DNA from: Thiohalocapsa halophila
Lineage (GTDB): Bacteria; Pseudomonadota; Gammaproteobacteria; Chromatiales; Chromatiaceae
Direction of reading: 5' to 3'
DNA: 37,500 bases
NCBI RefSeq assembly: GCF_016583825.1
Contig: NZ_NRRV01000031.1
Coordinates: 1-37,500 of the forward strand
Under the pieces are notes generated by a model. It was not told the DNA's origin. It did no database searches and saw nothing but the letters and a program-made list of their open reading frames with translations. The position numbers and the translations under genes are program-made. Below, one piece after another: positions 7,194-15,547 of the stretch. Numbering within the stretch: position 1 is the first letter of the stretch; every line of letters begins with the position of its first letter.

Positions 7194-7228
7194 TTTCAAA
7201 CGTCACCCTTCAAACTTCAAACTTCTCT
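7194..7228. repeat. 7-bp tandem repeat at the 3' end of the ACR3 gene
   Basis: Plus-strand TTCAAAC units (with one CGTCACC interruption) read TTTGAAG along the ACR3 gene. They encode its last residues (RSLKFEG) and give the TGA stop at 7203-7205. Confidence 0.8.
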
Positions 7229-8288
7229 CATACCACCCCCGGCTCCGGTTCACGATGGCCACCACCGACAGCATCACCGGCACCTCCACCAGCACGCCCA
7301 CCACGGTGGCGAGCGCCGCACCGGAGTGGAACCCGAACAGGCTGATGGCGGCGGCCACCGCCAGCTCGAAGAAATTGCTGGCGCCGATGAGCGCGGACGG
7401 CCCGGCGACGCAGTGGGCCTCGCCGACTTGGCGGTTCAGCCAATAGGCGAGCCCGGAGTTGAAATAGACCTGGATCAGGATCGGCACCGCCAGCATGGCG
7501 ATGATGAGCGGCTGCGCGAGTATCTGCTCGCCCTGGAAGCCGAACAGCAGCACCAGCGTCGCCAGCAGCGCCACCAGCGAGGCCGGTTGCAGCCGCGCCA
7601 GCACCCGCGTCAGGGCTGCCTCGCCACCGCCCGCCAGCAGCCGGCGGCGCCACCACTGCGCGAGCACCACCGGGATCACGATGTAGAGCACCACGGACAG
7701 CAGCAGCGTGTCCCAGGGCACGGTGATGGCCGAAAGCCCCAGGAGCAGCCCGACGATGGGTGCGAAGGCGAACACCATGATGGTGTCGTTGAGCGCCACC
7801 TGCGTCAGTGTGAAGTGCGGCTCGCCGTCGGAGAGGTTGCTCCAGACAAAGACCATGGCCGTGCAGGGCGCCGCCGCCAGCAGGATCAGCCCGGCGACGT
7901 AAGAGTCCAACTGCTCCGCCGGCAGGTAGGGCGCAAAGACGACGCGGATGAAGACCCAGGCGAGCAGTGCCATGGAGAACGGCTTCACGGCCCAGTTCAC
8001 GAACAGGGTCACGCCGACCCCGCGCCAATGGGCGCGCACCTGCCCAAGCGCCGCAAAGTCGATCTTGAGCAGCATGGGCACGATCATCAGCCAGATGAGC
8101 AGCGCCACCGGCAGGTTCACCCGGGCGATTTCCAGCGCCCCGACGCCCTGGAAGAACCCGGGCAGGAAATGCCCCAGCGTGATGCCGGCGACGATGCAGA
8201 GCGCCACCCACAGCGTGAGCCAGCGCTCGAAGAGCCCCAGCTCCGCGCCCGCGGCCTGCTTGGCCGTCACCTCGCACTGTGCACTCAT
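7203..8288 (-). CDS. arsB: ACR3-family arsenite efflux transporter
   Basis: The 361-residue protein is an ACR3-type arsenite/H+ antiporter of the inner membrane with about ten hydrophobic segments. Family hallmarks are LIWLMIVPMLLKIDF, LILLAAAPCTAMVFVWSNL with the conserved Cys142, FTLTQVALNDTIMVF, and GASNFFELAVAAAISLFG near the C-terminus. It expels As(III). No arsC is present nearby, so As(III) must be taken up directly or produced by a reductase elsewhere. The start ATG 8286-8288 overlaps the stop of the upstream flavoprotein gene as ATGA, indicating translational coupling. The final residues SLKFEG are encoded by a heptamer repeat and are not expected from the family. Confidence 0.95.
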   Translation of the reverse strand: MSAQCEVTAKQAAGAELGLFERWLTLWVALCIVAGITLGHFLPGFFQGVGALEIARVNLPVALLIWLMIVPMLLKIDFAALGQVRAHWRGVGVTLFVNWAVKPFSMALLAWVFIRVVFAPYLPAEQLDSYVAGLILLAAAPCTAMVFVWSNLSDGEPHFTLTQVALNDTIMVFAFAPIVGLLLGLSAITVPWDTLLLSVVLYIVIPVVLAQWWRRRLLAGGGEAALTRVLARLQPASLVALLATLVLLFGFQGEQILAQPLIIAMLAVPILIQVYFNSGLAYWLNRQVGEAHCVAGPSALIGASNFFELAVAAAISLFGFHSGAALATVVGVLVEVPVMLSVVAIVNRSRGWYERSLKFEG

Positions 8289-9658
8289 GCCGCTTTACCC
8301 TGCAATTGTTGCCAACGCTGCATCCAGGCTTGGGCTGCCATCTGCACCGGGTCCCAGGGGCTGCTGAGCGGCGGCGTGTAGCTGAGATCCAGGTCGTTCA
8401 GGTCCTCGACGTGCATGCCCTGATGCAGCGCGGCGGCGAAGATATCCACACGCTTCGATACCTCCGTGCCGTAGGCGCCGATGATCTGCGCGCCGAGCAG
8501 GCGCCCCGTGTCGGCCTCGCCGGTGACGCGGATCAGCATCCGTTTGGCGCCGGGGTAGTAGACCTTGTGATCCCAGTGCTCGCTGTCCACCGACAGCGGG
8601 GCGAGCCTGGCAGCGCGCGCGTCGGCATCGTGCAGGCCGGTGCGTGCCGCCACCAGGTCGAACAGCCGCACCGACTGGGTGCCGACGCTGCCCTGGAATT
8701 CCCGCGCGCCGCCCACTGCGTTCTCGCCGGCGATCCGGCCCTGCTTATGCGCCGTGGTACCCAGCGGCAGGTAGCTTTGCGAGCCGGTGACCCGGTGCCA
8801 GGTCTCTGCGCAGTCGCCGGCGGCATAGACGTCCGGTAGGTTGGTCTCCATGCGCCGGGTGACCTTGAAGGCGCCCTTGATCCCCGTCTTGATGCCAGCA
8901 GCAGCGCCCAGGCGGGTCTCTGGCCGGGCGCCGATGACGGTCAACACCAGCTCTGCGCGCTGCCGGAGGCCGCCGCTGCCGTGCACTGCGAGGCCGTCAC
9001 CCTCCGGCTCGATAGTCTCGATGCGGGTGTCGGTGAGCACTTCGACGCCGTGGCGGCTCAGCTCCGCCGCCACGAGCCCGCCGAGGTCCGGGTCCAGCGT
9101 CGTCATCACGCTCGGCATGGCCTCTACCACGGTGACCTTAAGGCCGCGGTGGATGAGGGCCTCCGCCATTTCCATGCCGATGTAGCCGCCGCCGATGATG
9201 AGCGCATCCCGCGGCCGGCGCTCCTCGAGAAAAGCCGCGAGCGTCAGGGTGTCGCCCATCCAGCGCAGCGGAAACACGCCCGGCAGGTCGGCGCCGGGCA
9301 GCTTGGGCTGGATCGACACCGCGCCGGTGCCGAGCAGGAGCTTGTCGTAGGGCAGCCGCTCTCTATCGCCGTCCGGGCGCTGCACCTCTACCTGGCGGGA
9401 ATCAGCATCGATGCGCGTCGCGCGATATTCCAGCAGCAGTCGAATCCCATGCGCCTCGATGTCAGCCGCCCTGCGGTGGGCGAGGTCGTCGGCCTGCGCC
9501 ACCTCGCCGCTCAGAAAGTACGGAATGCCGCAGATGCTGAAGTTCGGGAAGCGGTCCGCAACGATCAGCGTGACCTCGCAGCCCTGATCCAGCTCTCGGG
9601 CGCGCAGCGCGGCACTGATGCCGGCATCGCTGCCGCCGGTGATGACGAAACGAGTCAT
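8285..9658 (-). CDS. FAD-dependent pyridine nucleotide-disulfide oxidoreductase (CoA-disulfide reductase-like)
   Basis: The 457-residue flavoprotein has an N-terminal FAD-binding segment (FVITGGSDAGISAALRARE) and a single redox cysteine, Cys43, in NFSICGIPYFLSG as in CoA-disulfide reductase and NADH oxidases. An NAD(P)H-binding motif (ALIIGGGYIGMEMAEAL) and the second FAD motif (LPDVYAAGDCAE) follow, and the C-terminus is a dimerisation domain. No C-terminal rhodanese is fused. Genes of this type are frequent in ars operons between pstS-like genes and ACR3. The substrate is unknown: coenzyme A disulfide, a persulfide or an arsenic-thiol adduct are candidates. It lies 24 bases after the pstS-like gene and overlaps ACR3 by 4 bases. 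Confidence 0.9.
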   Translation of the reverse strand: MTRFVITGGSDAGISAALRARELDQGCEVTLIVADRFPNFSICGIPYFLSGEVAQADDLAHRRAADIEAHGIRLLLEYRATRIDADSRQVEVQRPDGDRERLPYDKLLLGTGAVSIQPKLPGADLPGVFPLRWMGDTLTLAAFLEERRPRDALIIGGGYIGMEMAEALIHRGLKVTVVEAMPSVMTTLDPDLGGLVAAELSRHGVEVLTDTRIETIEPEGDGLAVHGSGGLRQRAELVLTVIGARPETRLGAAAGIKTGIKGAFKVTRRMETNLPDVYAAGDCAETWHRVTGSQSYLPLGTTAHKQGRIAGENAVGGAREFQGSVGTQSVRLFDLVAARTGLHDADARAARLAPLSVDSEHWDHKVYYPGAKRMLIRVTGEADTGRLLGAQIIGAYGTEVSKRVDIFAAALHQGMHVEDLNDLDLSYTPPLSSPWDPVQMAAQAWMQRWQQLQGKAA

Positions 9659-9682
9659 GGCTTGCCCCTGCTGCGTCCGGCG

Positions 9683-10825
9683 CTAAGGCCGGAGCGCGTC
9701 CAGCTCCGCGAGCGCCGCCTGCGCCAGGTTGTCCGGCAGCGGCACGTAGTACAGGGACTCGGCATCCGCCTGACCGTCGGTGAGGATCCACCGCAGCAGA
9801 TCGTGCACGGCGGCGGTCTTCTCGGGCGAGCCGTAGTCGCCGCGCACCAGCGCCCAGGTGTAGGTGACGATGGGGTAGGAGCGCGCACCCTGCGGGTCCG
9901 GGATGGTGCGGGTCAGATCGTCCGGCGGCGTGTCGGCACCGTCGGCAAGCCCGCGGCGGCCGGTTTCCACGTTGGGCTGCACCAGGCCCCCGGCGCGGTT
10001 CTCCAACCAGGCGAGCGACAGCCCGAGGCGCTCGGCGAAACCGGCCTCCACGTAGCCGATGGCGTTTTGGGTGATCTTGATGCGCTGGGCGACGCCCTCG
10101 TTGCCGTTGGCCTCCATGGCGCCGCCGGGCCAGTCGATCTTCTTGCCGACGCCCGGCCCGTCGGCCCAAGTCTCGCTGACTGCCGCAAGGTGGTTGGTGA
10201 AGGCGAAGGTGGTGCCGCTGGAATCCCGGCGGGCCACCACCTGGATGACCTTGGCGGGCAGCTCGATGCCCGGATTGGCGGCGGCGATGCGCGGGTCGTC
10301 CCAGCGGTAGACCTCGCCGAGGAAGATGTCCGGGTAGACGTCCCGCGGCAGATTGATGGGCCCGTCGACGCCCGGCAGGTTGTAGGCGATGGCGATCATG
10401 CCGCCGGTGACCGGCAGCTGTGCAAAGTCGCCGTCCACCTCTGCCGACGCGTCGGGACCCAGCGGCGCGTCGGTGGCGCCGATGTCCACGCTGCCCCCCA
10501 GAAACCGCTCGATGCCGGCGCCGCTGCCCACGGAGTCGTAGCTCAACGCCGGCGACGGATGCTCGGCCCCGTACTGCGCCAGCCAGTGATCGAAGATCGG
10601 CGCCGCAAAGGACGAGCCGGCGCCGGTGACGGTCTGCGAGCCATCGCTTGGCGGCGCGGATGCGGTTTGCTCACCGCCGCCGTCGCAGCCGCCGAGCCCC
10701 AAGGCCGCGACCATGCTTACCAGCAAAGCGCGCAGCAGGGGGGCGCTCGTCCGGGCCGCCGCGAGGGTCCATATCTGCGTATCGGACCGCGCGCGCCGCT
10801 GCGTGTCGACATCGGGTGGCGTCAT
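9683..10825 (-). CDS. pstS: PstS-like phosphate ABC-transporter substrate-binding lipoprotein
   Basis: The 380-residue protein has a long N-terminal extension, then a hydrophobic signal with lipobox LGLGGC (Cys47), a GGGEQTASAPPSDG linker, and a PstS phosphate-binding domain. The phosphate site motif TGAGSSFAAPIFDHW, YDSVGSGAGIERF and RRDSSGTTFAFTNHL match PstS. It would bind phosphate, or discriminate phosphate from arsenate, in the periplasm. No pstCAB genes are in the window, so it works with a transporter encoded elsewhere or as a periplasmic scavenger. ATG 10823-10825 is preceded by AGGAGA. A promoter-like region with a dyad lies about 100 bases upstream. Confidence 0.92.
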   Translation of the reverse strand: MTPPDVDTQRRARSDTQIWTLAAARTSAPLLRALLVSMVAALGLGGCDGGGEQTASAPPSDGSQTVTGAGSSFAAPIFDHWLAQYGAEHPSPALSYDSVGSGAGIERFLGGSVDIGATDAPLGPDASAEVDGDFAQLPVTGGMIAIAYNLPGVDGPINLPRDVYPDIFLGEVYRWDDPRIAAANPGIELPAKVIQVVARRDSSGTTFAFTNHLAAVSETWADGPGVGKKIDWPGGAMEANGNEGVAQRIKITQNAIGYVEAGFAERLGLSLAWLENRAGGLVQPNVETGRRGLADGADTPPDDLTRTIPDPQGARSYPIVTYTWALVRGDYGSPEKTAAVHDLLRWILTDGQADAESLYYVPLPDNLAQAALAELDALRP

Positions 10826-10927
10826 TGCTGATCTCCTGTCCAGTTGCTGTAGCGGTTGTTACTCGGGTTGCAGCGAGCGGCGCGCGCATGGAGGCTGGGC
10901 GCCACACTCCGAACTCACACGCCGGAC

Positions 10928-10954
10928 AGTATATATGGAGAATCGAATATATCA
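10928..10954 (-). promoter_or_regulatory. putative ArsR operator/promoter upstream of the pstS-like gene
   Basis: An AT-rich island in GC-rich DNA carries two ATATAT arms (10931-10936 and 10947-10952) separated by 10 bases. A good -10 hexamer TATACT (10928-10933, minus strand) overlaps one arm, but there is only a poor -35. This size and spacing suit a dimeric winged-helix repressor such as ArsR, whose gene ends 50 bases away. If real, the ars genes after arsR have their own regulated promoter. Assignment is by pattern only. Confidence 0.45.
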
Positions 10955-11004
10955 GGTTATGATTTCGTGACGAGGGCCTGGCTCGCAGCGGCGGGGGCCG
11001 CCCG

Positions 11005-11358
11005 TCAGGCGCAGCGGACGATGTCCGGCCTGTCCACCATCGCTGCCAGCGCCCGGGCGTCTTCGGCGAACGGCGACTCGCCCACGACACCCTCTGCCGT
11101 CACTCGCAGCACTCGCTTGGCCCAGCCCGGCAGCGTCGGATTGAGCCGGTAGAACACCCAGGTGCCGGAGCGCCGATCCGCCACCAGCCCCGTCTCGCGC
11201 AACAGGGCCAGGTGGCGGGAAATGTGCGGCTGGCTCATCCCCAAGGCGTGGGTGAGCTCGCAGACGCAGAGCTCGCCGTGGTGGTGCAGCAGCACCAGGG
11301 AGCGCAAACGGGTGTCATGGGCGAGGGCGGCAAAGACCGCCTGGGCTTCGGGCTGCAT
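11005..11358 (-). CDS. arsR: ArsR-family arsenite-responsive repressor
   Basis: The 117-residue winged-helix protein carries ELCVCELTHALGMSQPHISRHLALLRETGLV. The ELCVC motif (Cys31, Cys33) at the start of the DNA-recognition helix region is the classic As(III)/Sb(III) ligand set. Binding releases it from operator DNA. It is first on the minus-strand ars cluster and presumably represses both itself and the downstream genes. ATG 11356-11358 gives the usual ArsR length. A longer frame from 11421 adds only an unlikely leader. A 179-base gap separates it from the pstS-like gene. Confidence 0.93.
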   Translation of the reverse strand: MQPEAQAVFAALAHDTRLRSLVLLHHHGELCVCELTHALGMSQPHISRHLALLRETGLVADRRSGTWVFYRLNPTLPGWAKRVLRVTAEGVVGESPFAEDARALAAMVDRPDIVRCA

Positions 11359-11649
11359 AGGTGTTATTCGCAGGACTCGATGGTTTGAGGGCGTCAGGGG
11401 CACCCTGCCCCGCACGGGCAACGCCGATGAATCAGTATCTCCCTAGAGGCGTGGGTCTGAGGCGCAGCCTCGCCAAGGTTTCAGGCTTCGAGCGGGTGGG
11501 GTGCGCCGCGCCTGGACCAGGGGCTATTCAACGCCGAGCGCCTGTCGTCGGCAAGCGGCGGGCCGTTAGACTAGGCAACCGCCGCGGGCGATGCCAGACG
11601 AGCCCGCCTTCGGTTACGGACAGACCACCAGCCAGCCGGCGACCTTAAC

Positions 11650-13437
11650 TTGGACCCGAAAAACTTCGTCTACTCCGCCATGCTCCTGTTGGTGGTGGCC
11701 GCCACGGCGGTGGCGCTGTTCCGCCAGTTCGGGCTCGGGTCCATCCTGGGGCTGCTGGTGGCGGGTGTGCTCATCGGTCCGCACACGCCGGGGCCGTCGG
11801 TGACGGCGCATGTGGAGGATCTGCGGCATTTCACCGAGCTGGGCGTGGTGCTGCTGCTGTTCGTGATCGGCTTGGAGATACACCCGCGGCGGCTGTGGGA
11901 GATGCGCCGCACGCTGTTCGGGCTGGGCTCCGCGCAGATTCTGCTCTCGGCCCTGGCGTTGACGCTGTACTTTCGCGCCGGTGTGGACAGCTGGACGGTG
12001 GCGCTGCTGATGGGCATGGCGCTGGCGCTGAGCTCCACGGCGCTGGTGATGCAGATGCTGCACGAGCAGCAGGAGATCGCCACCCGCCACGGCCAGACGG
12101 CCTTCTCCATCCTGCTGATGCAGGACCTGGCGGTGGTGCCCATGATCGCCTTCATGCCGCTGTTCGCCGACGACGGCCCGCTGCCCGCCGGCGAGTCCCT
12201 GTGGCAGCAGGCGCTGGTGGTGGCGGGCATGCTGGCGCTGGTGGTGCTGTCGGGCCGGGTGCTGCTGCCGCGGATGCTGGACTGGATGGCGCGGCAGTAC
12301 AACCGCGAGGCCTTCTTTCTGACCACCCTGGCGGCGGTATTCATCGCCGCCTGGGCCATGGACAGGGCCGGCATGTCCATGGCGCTGGGCGCCTTCCTGA
12401 TGGGCATGCTGCTGTCCGGCTCGCGCTACAGCGTACAGATCCAGGCCAGTGTGGAGCCGCACAAGGGGCTGCTCATGAGCCTGTTCTTCGTCGCCGTGGG
12501 CATGTCCGTCGACCTGGGCGTGCTGGCCGAGCAGCCCCTGACCTTCGCGTTCCACCTGTGCGCCCTGGTGCTGATCAAGGTCGCGCTGATCTATCGGCTG
12601 TGTCTGTGGCTCCGCACCGGCCGGGCCGTGGCGCTGCGGGTGGCCTTCCTGCTGGGGCAGGCAGGGGAGTTCGGCTTCGTACTGTTCGGCGCGGCCAAGG
12701 TGCTCGGCATCATCGATGAGCGCCTGTTCACGCTGGCGGTGGCCGTGATTTCGCTCAGCATGCTGATCACGCCGCTGCTGCAGAAGCTCGGCAACCGCCT
12801 CGCCGGGGAGGCGTCCGCCGCCGACACCCTGGATGAGCATTTCCAGTACGTGCCGGCGAGCGGCGAGGGCAGCCATGACGGGCCACGGGTGGTCATTGCC
12901 GGCTATGGCCGCGTGGGCCATACCATCGGCGCCATCCTGGCGAGCCACGGCATCGATTATGTCGCCTTCGATCCGAACGCGCAGTTGGTAGCTCGGTGGC
13001 GCAGCGAGGGCTATCCCGTCTTCTACGGCGACATCTGCGACCCGCACCTGATCGACGCGGCCGGGGTGGAGCACGCCGAGCTGGTGGTGCTCACCATCGA
13101 CGACCCGCAGGCCGCCGTGGAAGCCACCGAGCTCATTCGCGCCCGCTCCGCAAAGGTGTCCATCGTCGCCCGCGCCCGGGATCTGGTGGCCTGCGACGCC
13201 CTCTACCGCGCCGGAGCCAACCACGCCTTCCCGGAGGCGGTGGAGGCGAGCCTGAAGCTGGCGGCGGAGACGCTCGGCGCGCTGGGCATCTCCGAGGACC
13301 AGACCGAGGACATGCTCACCGGCGCCCGCGGCGAGGACTATGCGCTGGTGCGCTCGGAGCTGGAGGTGGCCCCGTCCACCGTGCCGATGCAACGCCCGGA
13401 TGACAACGATAAGCCGCAGCAGAACGGCGGCGCGTAG
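11650..13437 (+). CDS. Kef/CPA2-type monovalent cation:proton antiporter with TrkA-N domain
   Basis: The 595-residue inner-membrane protein has roughly twelve hydrophobic segments of the Na+/H+ exchanger fold over residues 1-390, including GLLVAGVLIGPHTPG and LLLFVIGLEIHPRRLW. The Rossmann motif VVIAGYGRVGHTIGAILASHGIDYVAFD begins at about residue 413 and matches the TrkA-N (KTN) regulatory domain. Such proteins are KefB/KefC-type glutathione-gated K+ efflux systems or related antiporters. Ion specificity cannot be read here. The start is uncertain: TTG at 11650 gives a complete first helix, while ATG 11680 would cut it. Neither has a clear ribosome-binding site. It is transcribed divergently from arsR. 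Confidence 0.9.
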   Translation: MDPKNFVYSAMLLLVVAATAVALFRQFGLGSILGLLVAGVLIGPHTPGPSVTAHVEDLRHFTELGVVLLLFVIGLEIHPRRLWEMRRTLFGLGSAQILLSALALTLYFRAGVDSWTVALLMGMALALSSTALVMQMLHEQQEIATRHGQTAFSILLMQDLAVVPMIAFMPLFADDGPLPAGESLWQQALVVAGMLALVVLSGRVLLPRMLDWMARQYNREAFFLTTLAAVFIAAWAMDRAGMSMALGAFLMGMLLSGSRYSVQIQASVEPHKGLLMSLFFVAVGMSVDLGVLAEQPLTFAFHLCALVLIKVALIYRLCLWLRTGRAVALRVAFLLGQAGEFGFVLFGAAKVLGIIDERLFTLAVAVISLSMLITPLLQKLGNRLAGEASAADTLDEHFQYVPASGEGSHDGPRVVIAGYGRVGHTIGAILASHGIDYVAFDPNAQLVARWRSEGYPVFYGDICDPHLIDAAGVEHAELVVLTIDDPQAAVEATELIRARSAKVSIVARARDLVACDALYRAGANHAFPEAVEASLKLAAETLGALGISEDQTEDMLTGARGEDYALVRSELEVAPSTVPMQRPDDNDKPQQNGGA

Positions 13438-13603
13438 GTTGGCGCCGACGCCAGGAGGCCCGACGCACAGCGCGGCGGCGGTCAAGCATCAGCGGGCGGA
13501 GTGCTCGGCCGATGACGCCGAGACCGGTGCGACCGTGCTCCGGCGGAGGTCGTCGTCGACGCCCGGCGGCGCGGGAAAGCTGTCGGCTTGAACGCCGCCG
13601 GCC

Positions 13604-14512
13604 TCAGAACCGCACGTCGAAGGTGGCACCGGCGAAGGGTGCATCCTCCGCGTCCGTGCGGCGCAACAGGTCGCCTTGGGCGTCCTCCAGGCGCACCGAG
13701 CCGTTCAGGTCCATGCCGACGATGCCGCGCAGCCGCCCGATTCGACCGAGCTTGCGGGTGACGGCGATGAAGATGGGTGTGGACGTCGCCTGCCCGATGC
13801 CGCCGGGCGCCACCCCATGGTCGTCCAGGCGGAAGCGGTCCTTCTCGTAGCGCCCGCCGAGGCTGACGGACCAGTCGTCGTTGGCGGCCCAGTCGAAGGC
13901 CAGGCCGGGCCCGCGGGAGGCGCCGAAGCCCCGGCCCGTGCGGAATTTGAGCCGGTCGGTAATCTGCCAGTCCACGGCGAGCACCGGGAAGAAGTCCGCG
14001 TCCTCCTCCAGCCCCGAGAAGATGCCGACGCCGGGACCGATGCTGAGCCGATCGTTGACCTTGTAGCTCGCGGCGGTGATCAGGCCGGCGATCTGCCCGT
14101 CGCTCAGGGAGGCGCCGGCCTCGGCCTCCCAACGCAGGGTCGGGATGGCGAATAGGCTCCAGCGGTCCGTGGGCTCCCAGAACAGGGAGCCGCTCAGGCG
14201 CACATCTTGCACGTCGCCCCAGGGCCGCAGGCTGCTGAAGTCGCCGTCGCCGGAGAAGCGAAAACGCTGCTCGCCGAAACCCGCCGCAAGGCCGAGCCGC
14301 AGATCGTCGGTGACGGCGCGCCGCCCGCTCAGGCGCACGGACCAGGCATCCACGCCGACGTCGCCGCCGCTGTCGAGCCCCGCATCGGCCCCGAACACCG
14401 TACCTGCCTCAAATTGCAGGCCCAAGCCGCGGCCCGGCGGCTGCGCATGTGCGCAGGCGGCGGCGAGCAGAGCCGCGCAGAGCAGTAACAGACGCAGACG
14501 ACGAACGTTCAT
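13604..14512 (-). CDS. outer-membrane beta-barrel protein (DUF6268-like)
   Basis: The 302-residue protein begins with a signal peptide (MNVRRLRLLLLCAALLAAACAHAQPP). It continues with alternating amphipathic strands rich in aromatic residues and glycines (DAWSVRLSGRRAV, DVRLSGSLFWEPTDRWSLFAIP, DDWSVSLGGRYEKDRFRL). It ends in FDVRF, the terminal phenylalanine typical of barrels inserted by the BAM machinery. The pattern resembles DUF6268-type outer-membrane proteins. No function is assigned. The ATG at 14510-14512 is chosen because the signal peptide starts there. The frame is open for 59 more codons upstream but those are Cys-rich and unlike a protein. It converges with the Kef-like gene. Confidence 0.75.
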   Translation of the reverse strand: MNVRRLRLLLLCAALLAAACAHAQPPGRGLGLQFEAGTVFGADAGLDSGGDVGVDAWSVRLSGRRAVTDDLRLGLAAGFGEQRFRFSGDGDFSSLRPWGDVQDVRLSGSLFWEPTDRWSLFAIPTLRWEAEAGASLSDGQIAGLITAASYKVNDRLSIGPGVGIFSGLEEDADFFPVLAVDWQITDRLKFRTGRGFGASRGPGLAFDWAANDDWSVSLGGRYEKDRFRLDDHGVAPGGIGQATSTPIFIAVTRKLGRIGRLRGIVGMDLNGSVRLEDAQGDLLRRTDAEDAPFAGATFDVRF

Positions 14513-15004
14513 GACAGCCAATACCAAGACAACCAGACAACGACAACGGAAATGACACACGCACGGGTGCGACCAGTGCTCGGCCCGCCGCTGGGCAGCG
14601 GAAAAGCAACAACCGTTGCAATTATGGACCATATAGGCCTCAAGTGGTTGCGACGGGCAGAAAAAATTGCGAAGCGTGCGCGGGAGCAAGCCGCCGCCGG
14701 GTCAGGCTCGGCTACGCCTGGAAATGCAATTGTGGCATTCCCCTAAGTGATGACCCTAGAACGCGACAGTTGAGGCACGGCGCCCGCGCACTCGGCACCT
14801 GCTGGAGCGCGCGCAGGCAGCTGCGGGGAGAGCGGGCCGCCAACAAGAACGAGCAGCGCAAAGACCGGAACCAGGGTGTAGCGAGCGAGGAGGATGATCG
14901 CGACCGATGGCGACACACTGGATGTGCGCCGCGGGGACGAAACGACCCAGGAGCTGCGGTGCCTTGCGGGTCGAGATCGAGGCTGGGCTCGAGGGCTGGG
15001 TGTC

Positions 15005-15045
15005 TTGGACGAGCGTCTGGGATGAGTGTCTGGGACGCGGGACAG
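15005..15045. repeat. three imperfect 13-bp tandem units
   Basis: GTCTTGGACGAGC, GTCTGGGATGAGT and GTCTGGGACGCGG follow one another directly (approximate bounds). GGGCTGGG copies lie on each side. The units are noncoding and of unknown role. Confidence 0.5.
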
Positions 15046-15087
15046 TTTCGGGCTGGGCTATGGGCGTCTGGCGGTGAGTAGATGGCG

Positions 15088-15119
15088 CCGGGCGTAGGCA
15101 GCAGCTGCCTAGCGCCCGG
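15088..15119 (-). terminator. strong hairpin after the 127-aa secreted protein gene
   Basis: CCGGGCG-TAGGCAGC and GCTGCCTA-GCGCCCGG form a nearly perfect 15-bp stem with one bulged base, 12 bases beyond the stop at 15131. There is no T-tract, so it may be a stabilising 3' hairpin rather than a classic intrinsic terminator. Confidence 0.5.
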
Positions 15120-15130
15120 AGCCCGCGGAA

Positions 15131-15514
15131 TCAGTCGGTCAGTGCAATGCGGCCGTGGTTGAAGGCGCGAAAGTAGGCGCTGTTATCGAGGTGCTCGGTG
15201 AGCTCACCTGACGCGAGGCGCTCCACCGCCTCCTCGATCTCGGCGCTGGCGAAGCGACCGCTCGGCGACACCCCGCCATTGATACAGGGCTCCAGCTCCG
15301 CCTCCAGCGGTTTGTTGTGCAGCCGCACGAGGAGGTTCTCGGCTTCCATTTCCAGGGCAACGCGCTGCTGGCGCTCGGCCAAGGTCTCCTGGGCCGTCTC
15401 AGGCGAGGTGTCAGCGGAAGCGACTAAAGGCGTCTCGGCCTTGGCCGCAGACGCAGCGAAAAGCCCTAAGGATAAAGCCAAAGTCAAGGTCGAGGCGATC
15501 AGGTTGGTTTGCAT
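15131..15514 (-). CDS. small exported protein of unknown function (127 aa)
   Basis: The product begins with a standard signal peptide (MQTNLIASTLTLALSLGLFAASAAKAETPL, cleavage likely after AKA). The mature part is about 100 residues, acidic and helical (TAQETLAERQQRVALEMEAENLLVRLHNKPLEAEL). It has one cysteine, in EPCINGG, and ends NHGRIALTD. I do not recognise the family. The gene stands alone, with a near-consensus sigma-70 promoter 34 bases upstream of the ATG and a strong hairpin after its stop, so it is probably expressed as a monocistronic periplasmic protein. The start at ATG 15512-15514 is set by the signal peptide. Confidence 0.8.
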   Translation of the reverse strand: MQTNLIASTLTLALSLGLFAASAAKAETPLVASADTSPETAQETLAERQQRVALEMEAENLLVRLHNKPLEAELEPCINGGVSPSGRFASAEIEEAVERLASGELTEHLDNSAYFRAFNHGRIALTD

Positions 15515-15547
15515 CGTTTCACCGTGAGATGTATTTAAGTTAAAGCT

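Larger units (their letters stand above)
14513..15130. other. intergenic region (about 620 bases) with a degenerate tandem repeat
   Basis: No convincing gene is visible. Short open frames at 14552-14746 and 14644-15081 lack ribosome-binding sites and protein-like composition. At about 14970-15060 there is a G/T-rich stretch with three 13-base units (GTCTTGGACGAGC, GTCTGGGATGAGT, GTCTGGGACGCGG) flanked by GGGCTGGG copies. Confidence 0.5.

Noticed and set aside
8981..10831. 616-codon open frame on the plus strand
   Set aside because: It spans the reverse of the flavoprotein and pstS-like genes, both of which have clear motifs on the other strand. It shows no domain and no ribosome-binding site.
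11614..13485. 623-codon open frame on the minus strand
   Set aside because: It is the exact antisense of the Kef-like antiporter. The product is Gln/His/Arg-rich without membrane or soluble-domain character.
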